This document shows, one piece after another, positions 1-10,934 of a DNA stretch of 64,000 bases; position 1 is the first letter of the stretch; every line of letters starts with the position of its first letter. Under the pieces are notes generated by a model, which saw only the letters and a list, made by a program, of their open reading frames with translations, searched no databases and had not been told where the DNA came from. The DNA is from Hirudo medicinalis. Taxonomy: Eukaryota > Annelida > Clitellata > Hirudinida > Hirudinidae. Both the position numbers and the translations under genes were made by a program. The DNA lies in assembly GCA_011800805.1 (NCBI GenBank), contig MPNW01000299.1, positions 36,875-100,874 of the forward strand, read 5' to 3'.

Positions 1-293
1 AGATGGGAAGAAGTAGTGAACAATGAAGGAGAGTACATAATTGATTGAAGTGTTATTATTTTGGTTGTTAAAATTCTTTGAAAAAAAATATTTAAAAAAC
101 GGCGGGAACTTATGCAACAACCTAATAAAACTAATTGTCATTGTAAGTTGCTGCTCATTCAACTCGATTCCTCAAATCACCTCTCAATTATTTGTGTGAC
201 AATTTATTTCGATATTTTTCTTTAAAAGTTTCATTTTTACTTTATGTAAGTGTTTAATAAGTATCATTTTATTAATAATAAATGTTGAATATG

Positions 294-352
294 CTATTAT
301 TATTATTATTATTATTACTATTATTTTCATTATTATTGTTGTTGTTTTCAAT
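294..352. repeat. (TTA)n microsatellite
   Basis: Imperfect TTA triplets downstream of the last visible gene A exon. Confidence 0.9.
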
Positions 353-392
353 GCTACCACAACAGAACTGAGAGAAACAGAAGGAAACCAAC

Positions 393-3300
393 TTAAACTT
401 GTTGATGCTCCTTGTGAGGTTGAGGACCATGAGTTTTGTGTACTCGAGAGCCAACCTCGACACCTGCTTGTCGTCGTAAGTGTGCACCTTCATGCTCTGC
501 TTGGCCTGATTAATTGATTGCTTTGCAAATATTAGTCTCATTCATCGTCGTCATGACGTGCAATAAAACTCACAAATATCATAATATTACAACTCATAAA
601 TATCATAATATTAAAACTCACAAATATCATAATATTAAAACTCACAAATATCATAATATTAAAACTCACAAATATTACGATTAATTAAAAATCATAAGAA
701 ACGCACATCTTCCAGTTGGTTCTGGAGATCAACGAGTTTCAGTTCGCAGAGATGTTTTGTCTGATTGGCCACGTTGTTCTGCCTCTGAATCTCGCTCTTC
801 ACATAACCATGGATGGCGTAAATGTCCAACTTCTGACTGTGACTTGCAGTCTCCACAAACTGAGGGAATTGAGTCAAAGTGGCCACTGATTCTCTGATTG
901 AAATCATTTAAGCATTTAAAAATGATTCCAAATGGCTTTTTTCAAAAGGTTCGTTCAAATGAAAAAATATCAGAACAAAAAACTGATGACACTAAATTTC
1001 TTCATTTGGGAGAATTCTGTGAGCATAATTTCAGACATTCATTGAAATAAATTTCTTCAAAGTGTTATCCTTAAGTTTCCAGTTAAGTGTAAAAATACCA
1101 AGCATTACTAGTATTCTGGATACTTAAAAGTCACACAAACATCATCATTCAAGGGAAGACAATTAATAATGCATCGATGCACTAGCTGATTCATCATTCA
1201 AGGGAAGACAATTAATGCATCGATGCACTAGCCGACCGAAAGAGGCAAACTCGATCAACCGATAGCTTAAAATCGTGCAAGCGACCAAAACCAAACTTAT
1301 TGAAATGCTTGATGAGGACGACGAGGACAGCAAATGTCATGACAACAGAGTAAGTAGTCTTGAAGGTCACGTAGCAGACGACAAAGAAATAATGCTGCGA
1401 CTCGATTTTCTCCGAGTTCAACTTGCTGGTGTCCATCTGGTCTGCATGGAGGTGGAATGTCAAAGGTTAAATTAATGTTTTCATTTAATGTTCCAGTTTG
1501 AATTTATTGTGAAAATGATTTAATTTCATGATTAATAATGAAATTTGGTGTTTTTTGACAAAAATATCAGCAATTAAATGGCTGTATTAAGAGTTTAGAC
1601 ATCAATCAAATTAAAATCGACCTGATTCTGTGAGGAGGCCAATGAAGAGGATGACCACAAGACACACAACGATGACACACAAAACACCTATCGGAGGTGT
1701 CAGGATCAGAATTGGACTTTCTTGGTTCAACGCATATTTTGCAGGAGTCCCTGTCAAATTCCATGCTCGTAAAATGCATCATTATACACCTATACTTGAA
1801 ATTTATCATGTACAATTCATGTTTTTCTTAAGGTTATAATGCATCATTTGGCAGGATGTTCTCAACAGAGACTGGAAATTAATACTTATTCAATATCGTT
1901 TATTCAAAATTCATCAAAATATTACCAACAATTGCAGTACAAGTACAAAAACAAATCAGTCTAATGCCCACTCACTGAGCGATCCATTTGTCTGGAAAAA
2001 TTCTGAAACAAAAATTTATCAGATATCTAATTTATATTTATCTAAATTGAAACAAAATGTACAAAAGTCTGCATCTCAATAAACACTTAAAAGCAAACCA
2101 ATATCTTCCTCAGAAAGAATAGGAGCAGGTCTGTAAACTGTGATTTTGATGGTTCTGTGAGTGTCCTGAATGTCGACCAGGAATGTTTTGTTGAAGATGT
2201 CGGGTCCTTCCGTGGGAATCGTGAAGAGGAAGTTGAAGGTCGAGGGGCAGGAAACCCCGACGTCGAGGTTAAACAAGGTCACCGACGGGTGCAGAGGGTC
2301 CCTGACCGTGACGTGCAACCAACCTGATGTGACAATTAATTAACCGTTATTTTTTATTTTTCATGCTACATTCATTCAAATGATTTAACACATCTTAGTC
2401 TAAATCGACACAATAAAATGAGAAATCTGACTTCACTCATAAACATGATAGGCAGCAATGGCAGCATCTCTGCCAAACACAATGCAAGCTGCAGTTTGAA
2501 GGGATGCCAGACACAAGATGGCAGGGTTACAAACATGCAGCATGTTCAATGTGCTAAATATTAACATTTCCACATGACAAATGTAAATTAGTTTCAATCA
2601 ACCTGGACACTTGAGAAGCTCTCCAGCAATAAAGAGGTTCCATTCCTTCTCCTTCCTTATCAGGTCTGCCTTCAAGGTTTGGTCGTCTTTGACGGTCGTT
2701 GGGTCAAACACTGCACTCAAGATAGACTGCTCTTTTGGGATCTGTTGAAGCAAAACGACAACCACTTTATTTAAACAAATGTTCACTTATTGACAATCTC
2801 ATGACATGCAATTGATGTTATTAATTCTATGTGTGACCATGTGGTTTATATTTACAAAACCCATCGACAGCTCATCAATTAATTCCATCCTCTGGTTACC
2901 TTCAGTTGAATGTTTACTCTTTTTAATCCCATTTGAATTCATGTCAAACAACCCCTTTGACTTAAATTAAAATTAAACAATTAAAGTGACGGAAATCTCG
3001 GACCCTGAGTAGAATGAAAGGCTGAGCAGAAGGAGTTTTGTTGTAGAGTCGATACATTCCGTCCCGGAGCTGGAAGACGTCGAGCTGAGGTTCGGTTTTG
3101 AACGAATCCAACTGACCAAGTCCCGAGGCAGACGTCAGTTGCGACATCACCTCAGAATCGCAACTCTTCTGCTCTGAGAAAAAAGCTTTCCTTTGATTTT
3201 AAATTGTTTTAATCCTAAACGTTCAATATTTCTGCTTTAAACAATTTGGCCTAATAATGCCAATTCGTGATTTTTCATGATGAAAGTGAGTTGCTTTTGC

Positions 3301-6300
3301 AAAGCATTCAGTTTTGTGAAATATTCAAGAATATAATTGCCATTGAGACAGAAATATTGAGTCAAATTTAAAAAATTTAAAAGAGAATTTTTTGCAGCCA
3401 TTCCTTACTCCACGTCTTCTTGCTTATGCCAAACGGATGCTTCGGCCTGACAAAAAGTGTCTTCATTGAAATCGTTCCCTCTCCAAGGTCATGACCTTTG
3501 CTCTGATAAAATCCTGCCTTGAAGGTTTTTGATTGAATGTTTCTCTGAATCAAATCAGGCCTGCTTGAAATCTCAGATCCAAATTCAATTGTCAGAAAGT
3601 TGTGCCTAAACATTTCAGAAATTGTTTTAGAAATTGTATGAAATGGCAAGTGATTCTTAAGCAAATGAAACAATAACAACATGTTGACCCTCGAATGACA
3701 ACAAGTTCGAGATGTGGATCAAACACATAATTATAATGCCGAATGCGAGGCAAGGATGTCGAACGATTGACGAGCACATTGAAAACATTAAAAAGCATAA
3801 AAAATAACGAAATAATTTACACGGCTTCCGCCTTGTACGGATGCCCCTCGGACTGCGAGTACTTCCTGACGGCTTTGAGAACTCTGTCGTTGACGACTTT
3901 TTCTCCGACGCCCTCCTTGTAATGGAGCACTTCGTAACTGATGTCGTAGATCGTGTAATTGGGCACGGGCTCGATGTGGCAGGTAAACGTCGGATCTTCC
4001 GATGCAAAGATTGGATTCAAAACAAACTCTGCCATGTTGCCTGTGATGCATCTGAGATAAAATAACAATAAGTATTATTATTATTATATTTATTATTAGA
4101 TATACTTATTATTATTATAATTATTATGTTCGGTTAAAATAATTATCCAACTGCTGATGCATCCAAAACTTTGTAGCACAAGAAAACTCGTACCAACCTT
4201 AATTGCAAGACATTAAATAATGCCAATAATTAAAGAAATAAATTCTAATAATAATCCGTCGTTTTGTAATCCAGCACATTCGAGTCAGATGACAAATATG
4301 ATTGAAACCTCATTTGCGGACAGTCCCTGTCGTAATAGACCTCACAGTCCTTGGAACAATCCTGCTTGTTGCAGCAGCTGTAACAATACTGGAGTCTCGG
4401 GGATTCCCCGTTGTCGGCGTCGTCCGCAGTGATGTTGCATCGGTGGCTTCCGACGTAGCTCTGCATCTTCCTTGCACAATTCTTGAGACACTCGTCACAC
4501 TTCGTGCGTCTGCTCGCACAACTGACAAATCGATCGCATAAATTTACGAATCAGATGTAAAAGCATAAATCTATTAAATCCATTGAATCTATTGAATCTA
4601 TTATGCAGCACGAATAATTTCTGGTGCCCGACTTCTTTGAGAATTTCATAATTTCTGTTTTCTAACCTATCAAGTTTTTTGTATTTAAATGTGTGATAAG
4701 TACAGTAAATTTGCCTGACCAAATGTGACCATTTAAAGAACCAAAACATTAAAAATAATTCTTGGATTTATTGTTAATTATTATAATAATATAATCTTAG
4801 TTGTTAATACTTATAATATTATTACATATTAATACATATCATTATTATTATTTATTATTATAGTTTATTCTTAATTATAAAACGAGTAAAATTCCAACCG
4901 ACGTTGAATTAACATCGAGAAACGAGGTCGACACTTCATCGAACTTGTTGCTCACAGCAAACTGATCGGTCATGCGAGCGGACTTGACGCACAGAACGCT
5001 GGAATCTCTCGAGTTCAAGTCTGGCAATCGACCGCTGGTCATGTAGGTCTTGCACGGTTCTTTGGGGTTGAGAAAGTATCCGATGTCACCTTCACACGTT
5101 TCTATGTCGTCGAGGGTCCCGGGGGTCGATCGCTTCTTCTTCTTCTTTTTCTTCTTGGTTTCGTCCTCCAAGTCACAGGTGTGATACTGAGCCTTGCTGG
5201 TTACCCCCTTAAACATGGTAATGATGATGATGGTGATTTTGATTTTTTACTGATTCCATGCTCTGCACCAATAATGTAGGAACTTTTTAACATAGGGTCC
5301 TGATGCCTGATTAAATGGATAAGACCACATGCTAAATACTTTCATAAGTTGATACTGGAGTTAAATACTTCCATATGTCGATACTCCATACTGGAGTTAA
5401 TGACTCAGAATGTTTTCATAAACCATAAATACTTTTTTCTCAAAATTAGAAAAGCTGTCAGAATCATACTTTTCATTTAATTGCAAACAAGTAGTTCATT
5501 TCAATGCCAAAGTCTAATCAGGCATCATGAATTAACAGAGGCAATCATAATCATCATTAAGAATCACCTCATGAAGGATGAGTGTCAGGTTGTACTTTTC
5601 AGGTACTGGATAGGGGCAGTGCTCAAGGAAGGCCTTCATGTCTTCTCGGAGTGCCTCGTTGTCATTTGAGTTCGAATGGTCGACAGCCCTAAACAGGGGA
5701 GCCATGTTTGTCTCTATGAAGGTCACCTTGACCGTGAAACCCGAGCCTGGGGAATTCGAATTCAACTTAAGAGAGCAACTTTGATTGGGGGAGTTGAGTC
5801 GATTCGAGTCATCGAGGATCATACTTACTTCTTCTGAGAGGAAAGACTTGTTCCATGTGACCCTCGGCCACATGTTGCGTGTTGTGTGAAACCACCTGCC
5901 TGACTTCTTTCAAGTCTTCGTACAAGATGTTACCCGATACTACTGGCTTTGGCAATGAACTTATGTCTGTCATTGTGCAAAGAAAATAATGAATCAAACA
6001 AATTAATTTATGCGACCTCTCCTCCTCCAATCCACAGAGCAATGTCTATTTTAAGACTCACCCTTGCAGCGACGATTTTGTGGTCCGGCGCAGGGGGTGA
6101 ACTCGTATTCTGTGTGGCTGCAGTTATCTCTGCATTCTGAAGAACATTCACATTGACAAATAAGTAATAACAATAGAAACGTTATTATTAACAACAATGA
6201 TGATGATGCCACATCTCACTTGTGCACAAGGTATCATGTGCAGGAGTGCAGACTGCACTGATGAAGTATTTTTCCGAACACCGACCCGTGCATTCTGTAA

Positions 6301-7349
6301 GTTCAGGCATGCATTGAATACATATGACAAAATATCAAGCATAAAACAGCCTGCTTCAATTCCAGCCATACTCCACATAACACAATTAATCAATAATCTT
6401 TATTTGTCAAAAAAGCTATTCCTACCCTTGCAAACTTTTGGGTGAGTTTCAGAACAAGGACTTGCTTCAAATGTTCCATTGGAGCAAGGAACATTGCAAG
6501 CTGTAAAGATTGAAGCGTGACAGTTGCGCAGTTGTGATAAGGAAATAAACAAGCACATTTTAAATAAAATGAAAAATAAATGACAAATTTCTTTGCAATA
6601 TTATAAATAGAACAATCTCAAGTTGGCTCGGAAGGATGCGTGCGTCTGAAGGTAAAACAACGGTCGTAATGCATCGCGTTCGCAACCCCGCACGTCTGCC
6701 GCAAGCACCCTCGGGAAGAATTGCTACGTAAATGGTTAGACGACCACACGAAACCCATCGACCCACCTTGGCAGTTGAACCCATCACCAAAGAATCCCTT
6801 GGAGCACTCGCACGAGAACTTTCCCTCCAAATTCTTGCAGTTAGCATTCTTGTGGCAAAGAGGCTCCAACATCAAACACTCATTAACATCTGGAGTCGTT
6901 CAATGCCATTGGTTGAAAAATGTAAACATTTCTGTAATTAGATGCGACCCACCGACCTTCGCATTTGTGTCCGTCGACCAATCGGTAGCCTCTCTTGCAA
7001 ATGCACCCTCCAGTGAGAGGGTCGCACGACTGGGCACAGCTCGTCTTCTCGCATTTGTCGTGAGATGTCGCCAAGGAGGCATCTTCAACATCTGTGTGGA
7101 ATATTAGGTGAAGAATTACATATTCAATTGTTTCTAATGTGATGATAATATGTGATGTAATATAACAATGATATAAAATATGATGATGATATATAATATG
7201 ATGATGATATATAATGTGATAATGATATATAATGTGATAATAATATATATTATATTATTCAGCGAGTAAGTGAAACCTCCATCACAAGATCTAAATGCAA
7301 AGAATGAGATGCGACCAAAGATCCCTTTAAGAGGACAAACTCACTTAAA

Positions 7350-7380
<31 letters not shown>

Positions 7381-8174
7381 AAATAAAGATAAATAATAAA
7401 TAAATAATAACAATAGTAATAGTAAGACTAAATTTATGCCNATAATAATAATAATAATAATAACATAAACAACAATAATAACATCAACAACGATAATAAT
7501 AACATTAACGACAACAATAATAATAACATTAACGAATTAAAATGAATAAAATAAAATAAATAAATAATAATAAATAATAACAATAGTAATAGTAAGACTA
7601 AATTTATGCCAAATGCAAACACTCACACACATGTACAGAGACTGCAGAACCAATCAAATCAAAGTGCACGTGACATCGATACCAACCATAGACATCGACC
7701 TGAAGGGCATCGGCTTTAAACTGGTTCGTGACCTTCACCTGGTGCTCCTTTTTGACAAAAAGTTCTGGTCGATACTTGAGGAAGCCGTGCGGGATGTGAA
7801 CCACCAGTTGGACCCTCGTGCCGACCACGAAGTGCAGAGCGTAGCACGAACAAGCGAACATCAGCACAAAACTCAAAGTGAAGAGGATGCTCGTGTTGAG
7901 GCTAAATTACATAAATTACTAAATTACATATATTACATGGAAAAATATGAGCAATTGTCCTCATCAACATCATCATAGTTGTCGTGGTCATCATCAACAC
8001 GTTGATAATGTTTATCGACATCAACACGTTGATAATGTTTATCGACATCAACACGTTGATAATGTTTATCGACATCAACACGTTGATAATGTTTATCGAC
8101 ATCAACGCAAACGACAAGTTGAACATAATTCACACTTACATTTATTTACCCGACTTTTTTAAGTGCGCAGCCAT
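393..8174 (-). CDS. Gene A: unrecognised large membrane protein with EGF and TNFR-like modules (3' end not resolved)
   Basis: Twenty exons join in phase: 8174-8155, 7901-7627, 7091-6957, 6889-6767, 6500-6426, 6294-6220, 6136-6062, 5966-5829, 5746-5568, 5207-4903, 4521-4309, 4051-3821, 3605-3409, 3173-3004, 2741-2603, 2323-2087, 1750-1622, 1441-1237, 893-707, 505-393, giving at least 1073 residues. The start MAAHLK is the only ATG that reaches the hydrophobic stretch SILFTLSFVLMFACSCYA, a probable signal peptide. Order: an EGF module (about 104-142), a second EGF module opening with DVNEC as in calcium-binding EGFs (144-183), three 25-residue C-x3-C-x9-C-x7-C modules (185-259), and a cysteine-rich ectodomain of about 600 residues with an eight-lysine run. 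Then come a membrane helix (about 875-900, LCVIVVCLVVILFIGLL), a second helix (about 927-955) and a hydrophilic, helix-prone tail. The two helices put the tail outside the membrane plane, but the topology is uncertain. The last exon ends at a GTTGGT donor, so the C-terminus probably lies left of the window. I do not recognise the family. The exon chain is strong; the first donor (AA|GTCGGG) is the weakest link. Confidence 0.72.
563..676. repeat. 23-bp tandem repeat, about five copies
   Basis: The unit is close to aaactcacaaatatcataat plus att, repeated between exons 19 and 20 of gene A. It is AT-rich and non-coding. Confidence 0.85.
1141..1233. repeat. Two-copy tandem duplication carrying a 12-bp palindrome
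   Basis: About 45 bp around attcaagggaagacaatt is present twice. Each copy contains the perfect palindrome tgcatcgatgca (1170-1181 and 1216-1227). The second copy abuts the donor of gene A exon 18 (1237). Confidence 0.85.
6062..6500 (-). other. Three tandem 75-nt phase 1-1 exons encoding TNFR-like half-modules (within gene A)
   Basis: Exons 6500-6426, 6294-6220 and 6136-6062 are each exactly 75 nt, each start and end in phase 1, and each encode one 25-residue module with four cysteines in the same positions. The spacing (C-x3-C, then a G/Y-F/Y-x4-C stretch, then D/Q-x3-C) resembles half of a TNF-receptor cysteine-rich domain. Symmetric identical-length exons indicate origin by tandem exon duplication. 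The module identity is inferred from cysteine pattern only. Confidence 0.7.
7136..7255. repeat. AT-rich degenerate tandem repeat
   Basis: Units of the form gatgatgatatataatatgat, about five degenerate copies, in the intron before EGF exon 3 of gene A. Confidence 0.75.
7403..7610. other. Assembly join 'n' at 7441 with duplicated flank
   Basis: The 38 bases before the 'n' (7403-7440, ending actaaatttatgcc) recur at 7573-7610. A single 'n' preceded by sequence that reappears 130 bases later is best read as two contig ends that overlap but were not merged, not as a biological duplication. It lies in the intron between exons 2 and 3 of gene A, so no coding sequence is affected. Confidence 0.7.
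7995..8107. repeat. 27-bp minisatellite, four copies
   Basis: Unit caacacgttgataatgttta plus tcgacat, four near-identical copies in intron 1 of gene A. The period is divisible by three, so all frames stay open, but nothing suggests coding. Confidence 0.9.
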
Positions 8175-8369
8175 TTTAATTGAAAGCGTCGGCACTATGG
8201 CTTACTATAACATGCGATCAGTTGCCATCACAACCGAAGTATTAATAAAACATGGAGACAAAATACATGAAACAAAACAAAACAAAAAGTTTGTAAATAC
8301 AAATAAATCAGTATGACCTGCAAAATAAGTAATTTTTAAGTTTGATTTTAAATTGTTCAATTGGTTGTG

Positions 8370-8660
8370 TCAAATGGATGTTGGAAGGAAGAGCATTCCG
8401 TGTCCTGGGTCGCTAACGTGGAAAGACCGATCTCGATGCTTCGCAGTTTTGGACCTGGGGACATCAAGGGTCCTGTTGCCTGAGGATTGCAATGAGGCTC
8501 TGCCAAGAATGGTAGAGGAACTTGTCAAAAGATCAGTCAGATACTGAGGGGCATTACCTATGGCAGCACTATAAACTAAGAGCAAAATTTTGAAAGTGAT
8601 TCTATCTGGAATTTTCGGCCAGTGCAAGTTTTGTAGGAGGGGAGTGACATGGTCCAAGGA
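8370..8660 (-). mobile_element. Non-LTR retrotransposon fragment (C-terminal part of reverse-transcriptase ORF)
   Basis: The minus strand reads HVTPLLQNLHWPKIPDRI, FKILLLVYSA, APQYLTDLLT and RTLDVPRSK, the recurring C-terminal segment of many animal LINE polyproteins. About 95 codons stay open in one frame, without flanking RT domains, so this is a truncated copy. It lies in the ~650-bp space between the stop of gene B (8826) and the start of gene A (8174). Confidence 0.75.
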
Positions 8661-8825
8661 TCTTCCTCCTTAGATAAGCCTTGCAGATGTGTCTGATTCA
8701 TCATTGATAATCAATTTACATAAATTAATCATCATCATAGTCATTGTCGTCGTCATCATCATCACTGCATCAACCCAAATATTGTCTGAAAGAAGGGTAT
8801 TTACTGATAGCAAGTAGTAAACGTA

Positions 8826-10880
8826 CTACTTTGGTGCAGTGGATGGTTGGTTGCTGAACCTGACGGTCGGTCGATCCTCCTTCTTTTGCACGGGAAGTGT
8901 GCCCGAATGTTCTTTGCCTGATCCTGACATCACCGTCTTCATTCCCCCTTGTGATCTGAATAATGTGTCCATTCATGAAAAATAAATATAAATTATAATT
9001 TTGACATTGATAATGAACAAAAAACTCAAAATATATTTTTATTTAAAATTAGAAATGCCAAATGCCATACTGAATTTTAAAAAAACACCTGAAAATGCAT
9101 GAATGAATTAACACGCCATAATGAAATTAATTAATAACAACTGCAGAGTCGATAGCAGTGACGAACCTTGCACTACCAGCTCTCCTCGAAGCCACATCCA
9201 CATCTGCAGCGATCACCGTGACGACGCTTCCGCTGCTGTCGCTTCCCGTACTCGTCGTGCTGTTCGACACGGTGCTGCCGAGCGTGCCGTACGCTTCGTC
9301 CGTCATTCGTCCGCTGTCGGAACTCCTGTCCGTGCTGCTACTCGAGGGCGAAAAACGGTGGCCGAACCCCGTCCCTCCTCCTCCCTCGTTGAGAATCGTC
9401 GACCCCTGCTGTTGCTTCGTCCTCCTTGCAAACGAGGGGTCCTTGCTTCTGGCACCGCCTGGCACGAAGTGATCGTCAGCGCTCAGTCACGGAAATCCAC
9501 AAAGAATACAAACTCGCGATCGTGGCGTATCGGACGTCTTCGGCAGCGGTTCTCGGTCTTCCGAAGGAGTCGAAATTGTCGGCCTTCTTTGGGGAAGTGG
9601 GAGCAAAAGTGACTGTCGGCCGCTCATGTTTTGTCGCCGAATCTCCCTGCTTACCTGGAAAAATTTTGCACTCTTTGCATTCACAATTTAAATTAATAAT
9701 AGCACATTACAATGTGTTTGCATTTTAAATAGTATCAAGTAATTGATTTTTATAACAATATAAATTTAACAATGTAACCATATAACAATGTAAATAATAA
9801 AAAATATGAAATTTAATGCACTGATAAAACCCTAGGTTATGGTGCACAAGCTCGTGACAGAAACTGAACAAAATAGAGTCCACCTAACAAACATTCATCT
9901 CAAAAATAAATTTTGAATCATCCTTTTTTCATGCATCTTGCAAATGAAATCATAAGAGGTTATATCCTGATGTGGATCATTCCCATACCTGGATTTACAC
10001 ATTTCCTCAGGGATCTGAAATCGACGGCATCCACGGGCGGATCGACGTCGGGGCCGGTCAGGGTGACGTACTGAGAGCAGCCCTCGATTAGAGAGGACAT
10101 GTTGCCTCTTAACGTGCCTCCTTTCGTTCGAACCACGTCCGGTATGTCGCCATGACCCGAAGGGTCTCTCCTCTGCCTCAAACTTCCACCCTTGTCGTCC
10201 ATGTCGTACCTTTCGGGAATGATTTAAGAACGATCGGTACATTCGAGAATCGATCCTTTAAGAAAACTAAACAATAAAAAAGGCAAATGTAGTTGCAGCA
10301 ACATGATGTGCTTTCGAAATATCAAATTATTCCTGGAATTATTAGAATTATAATTTAGACGAGACACCACGGAATTAAACTACCATGGAATTAAACTACC
10401 ACGGAATTAAACTACCATGTTTTTTCTAGAGAAATTCTAATCAATAAAATACCTTAAACACAAACATTAAAGATGATTATTACAACAACAAAACTTGATG
10501 ACATGTTCTTAAGATCCTCATATTTGAGGTTAAAATGATTTTAGTTGGCAATTAAAAATAATCGATATAACATAGATTCGATTTGTTAATAAACCGCGAC
10601 CTCTTCTCGGTGCCTGCAAGTCTGATGTACTGTCCACCCTTCTTGGAGCACGTCGGAGGATCCATGCCTTCCACGAGGATGCAAGAAACCGATTGGACGG
10701 AAGAATCGCTCATCGGAGTCGCCAGCGGAACTGGCAGGGAGGAGAAAGTCTCTAGCAAACAAGCGATGTTTTATGTTTTGTGGTGGAAATTATTCACTAG
10801 CAAATGTCAACATTCAAGTGAAGTACTGATCAATTTATGTTTATGACTGCATGACATCATTGCGATGATAAATTATTTGC

Positions 10881-10934
<54 letters not shown>

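Noticed and set aside
7995..8107. Regular 27-bp repeats resembling a CRISPR array
   Set aside because: The copies are contiguous with no spacers and lie in an intron of a eukaryotic gene; it is a minisatellite.
9121..9612. 163-codon plus-strand open frame in GC-rich sequence
   Set aside because: It is the antisense shadow of gene B exons 8 and 9, which are phase-linked to eight other exons.
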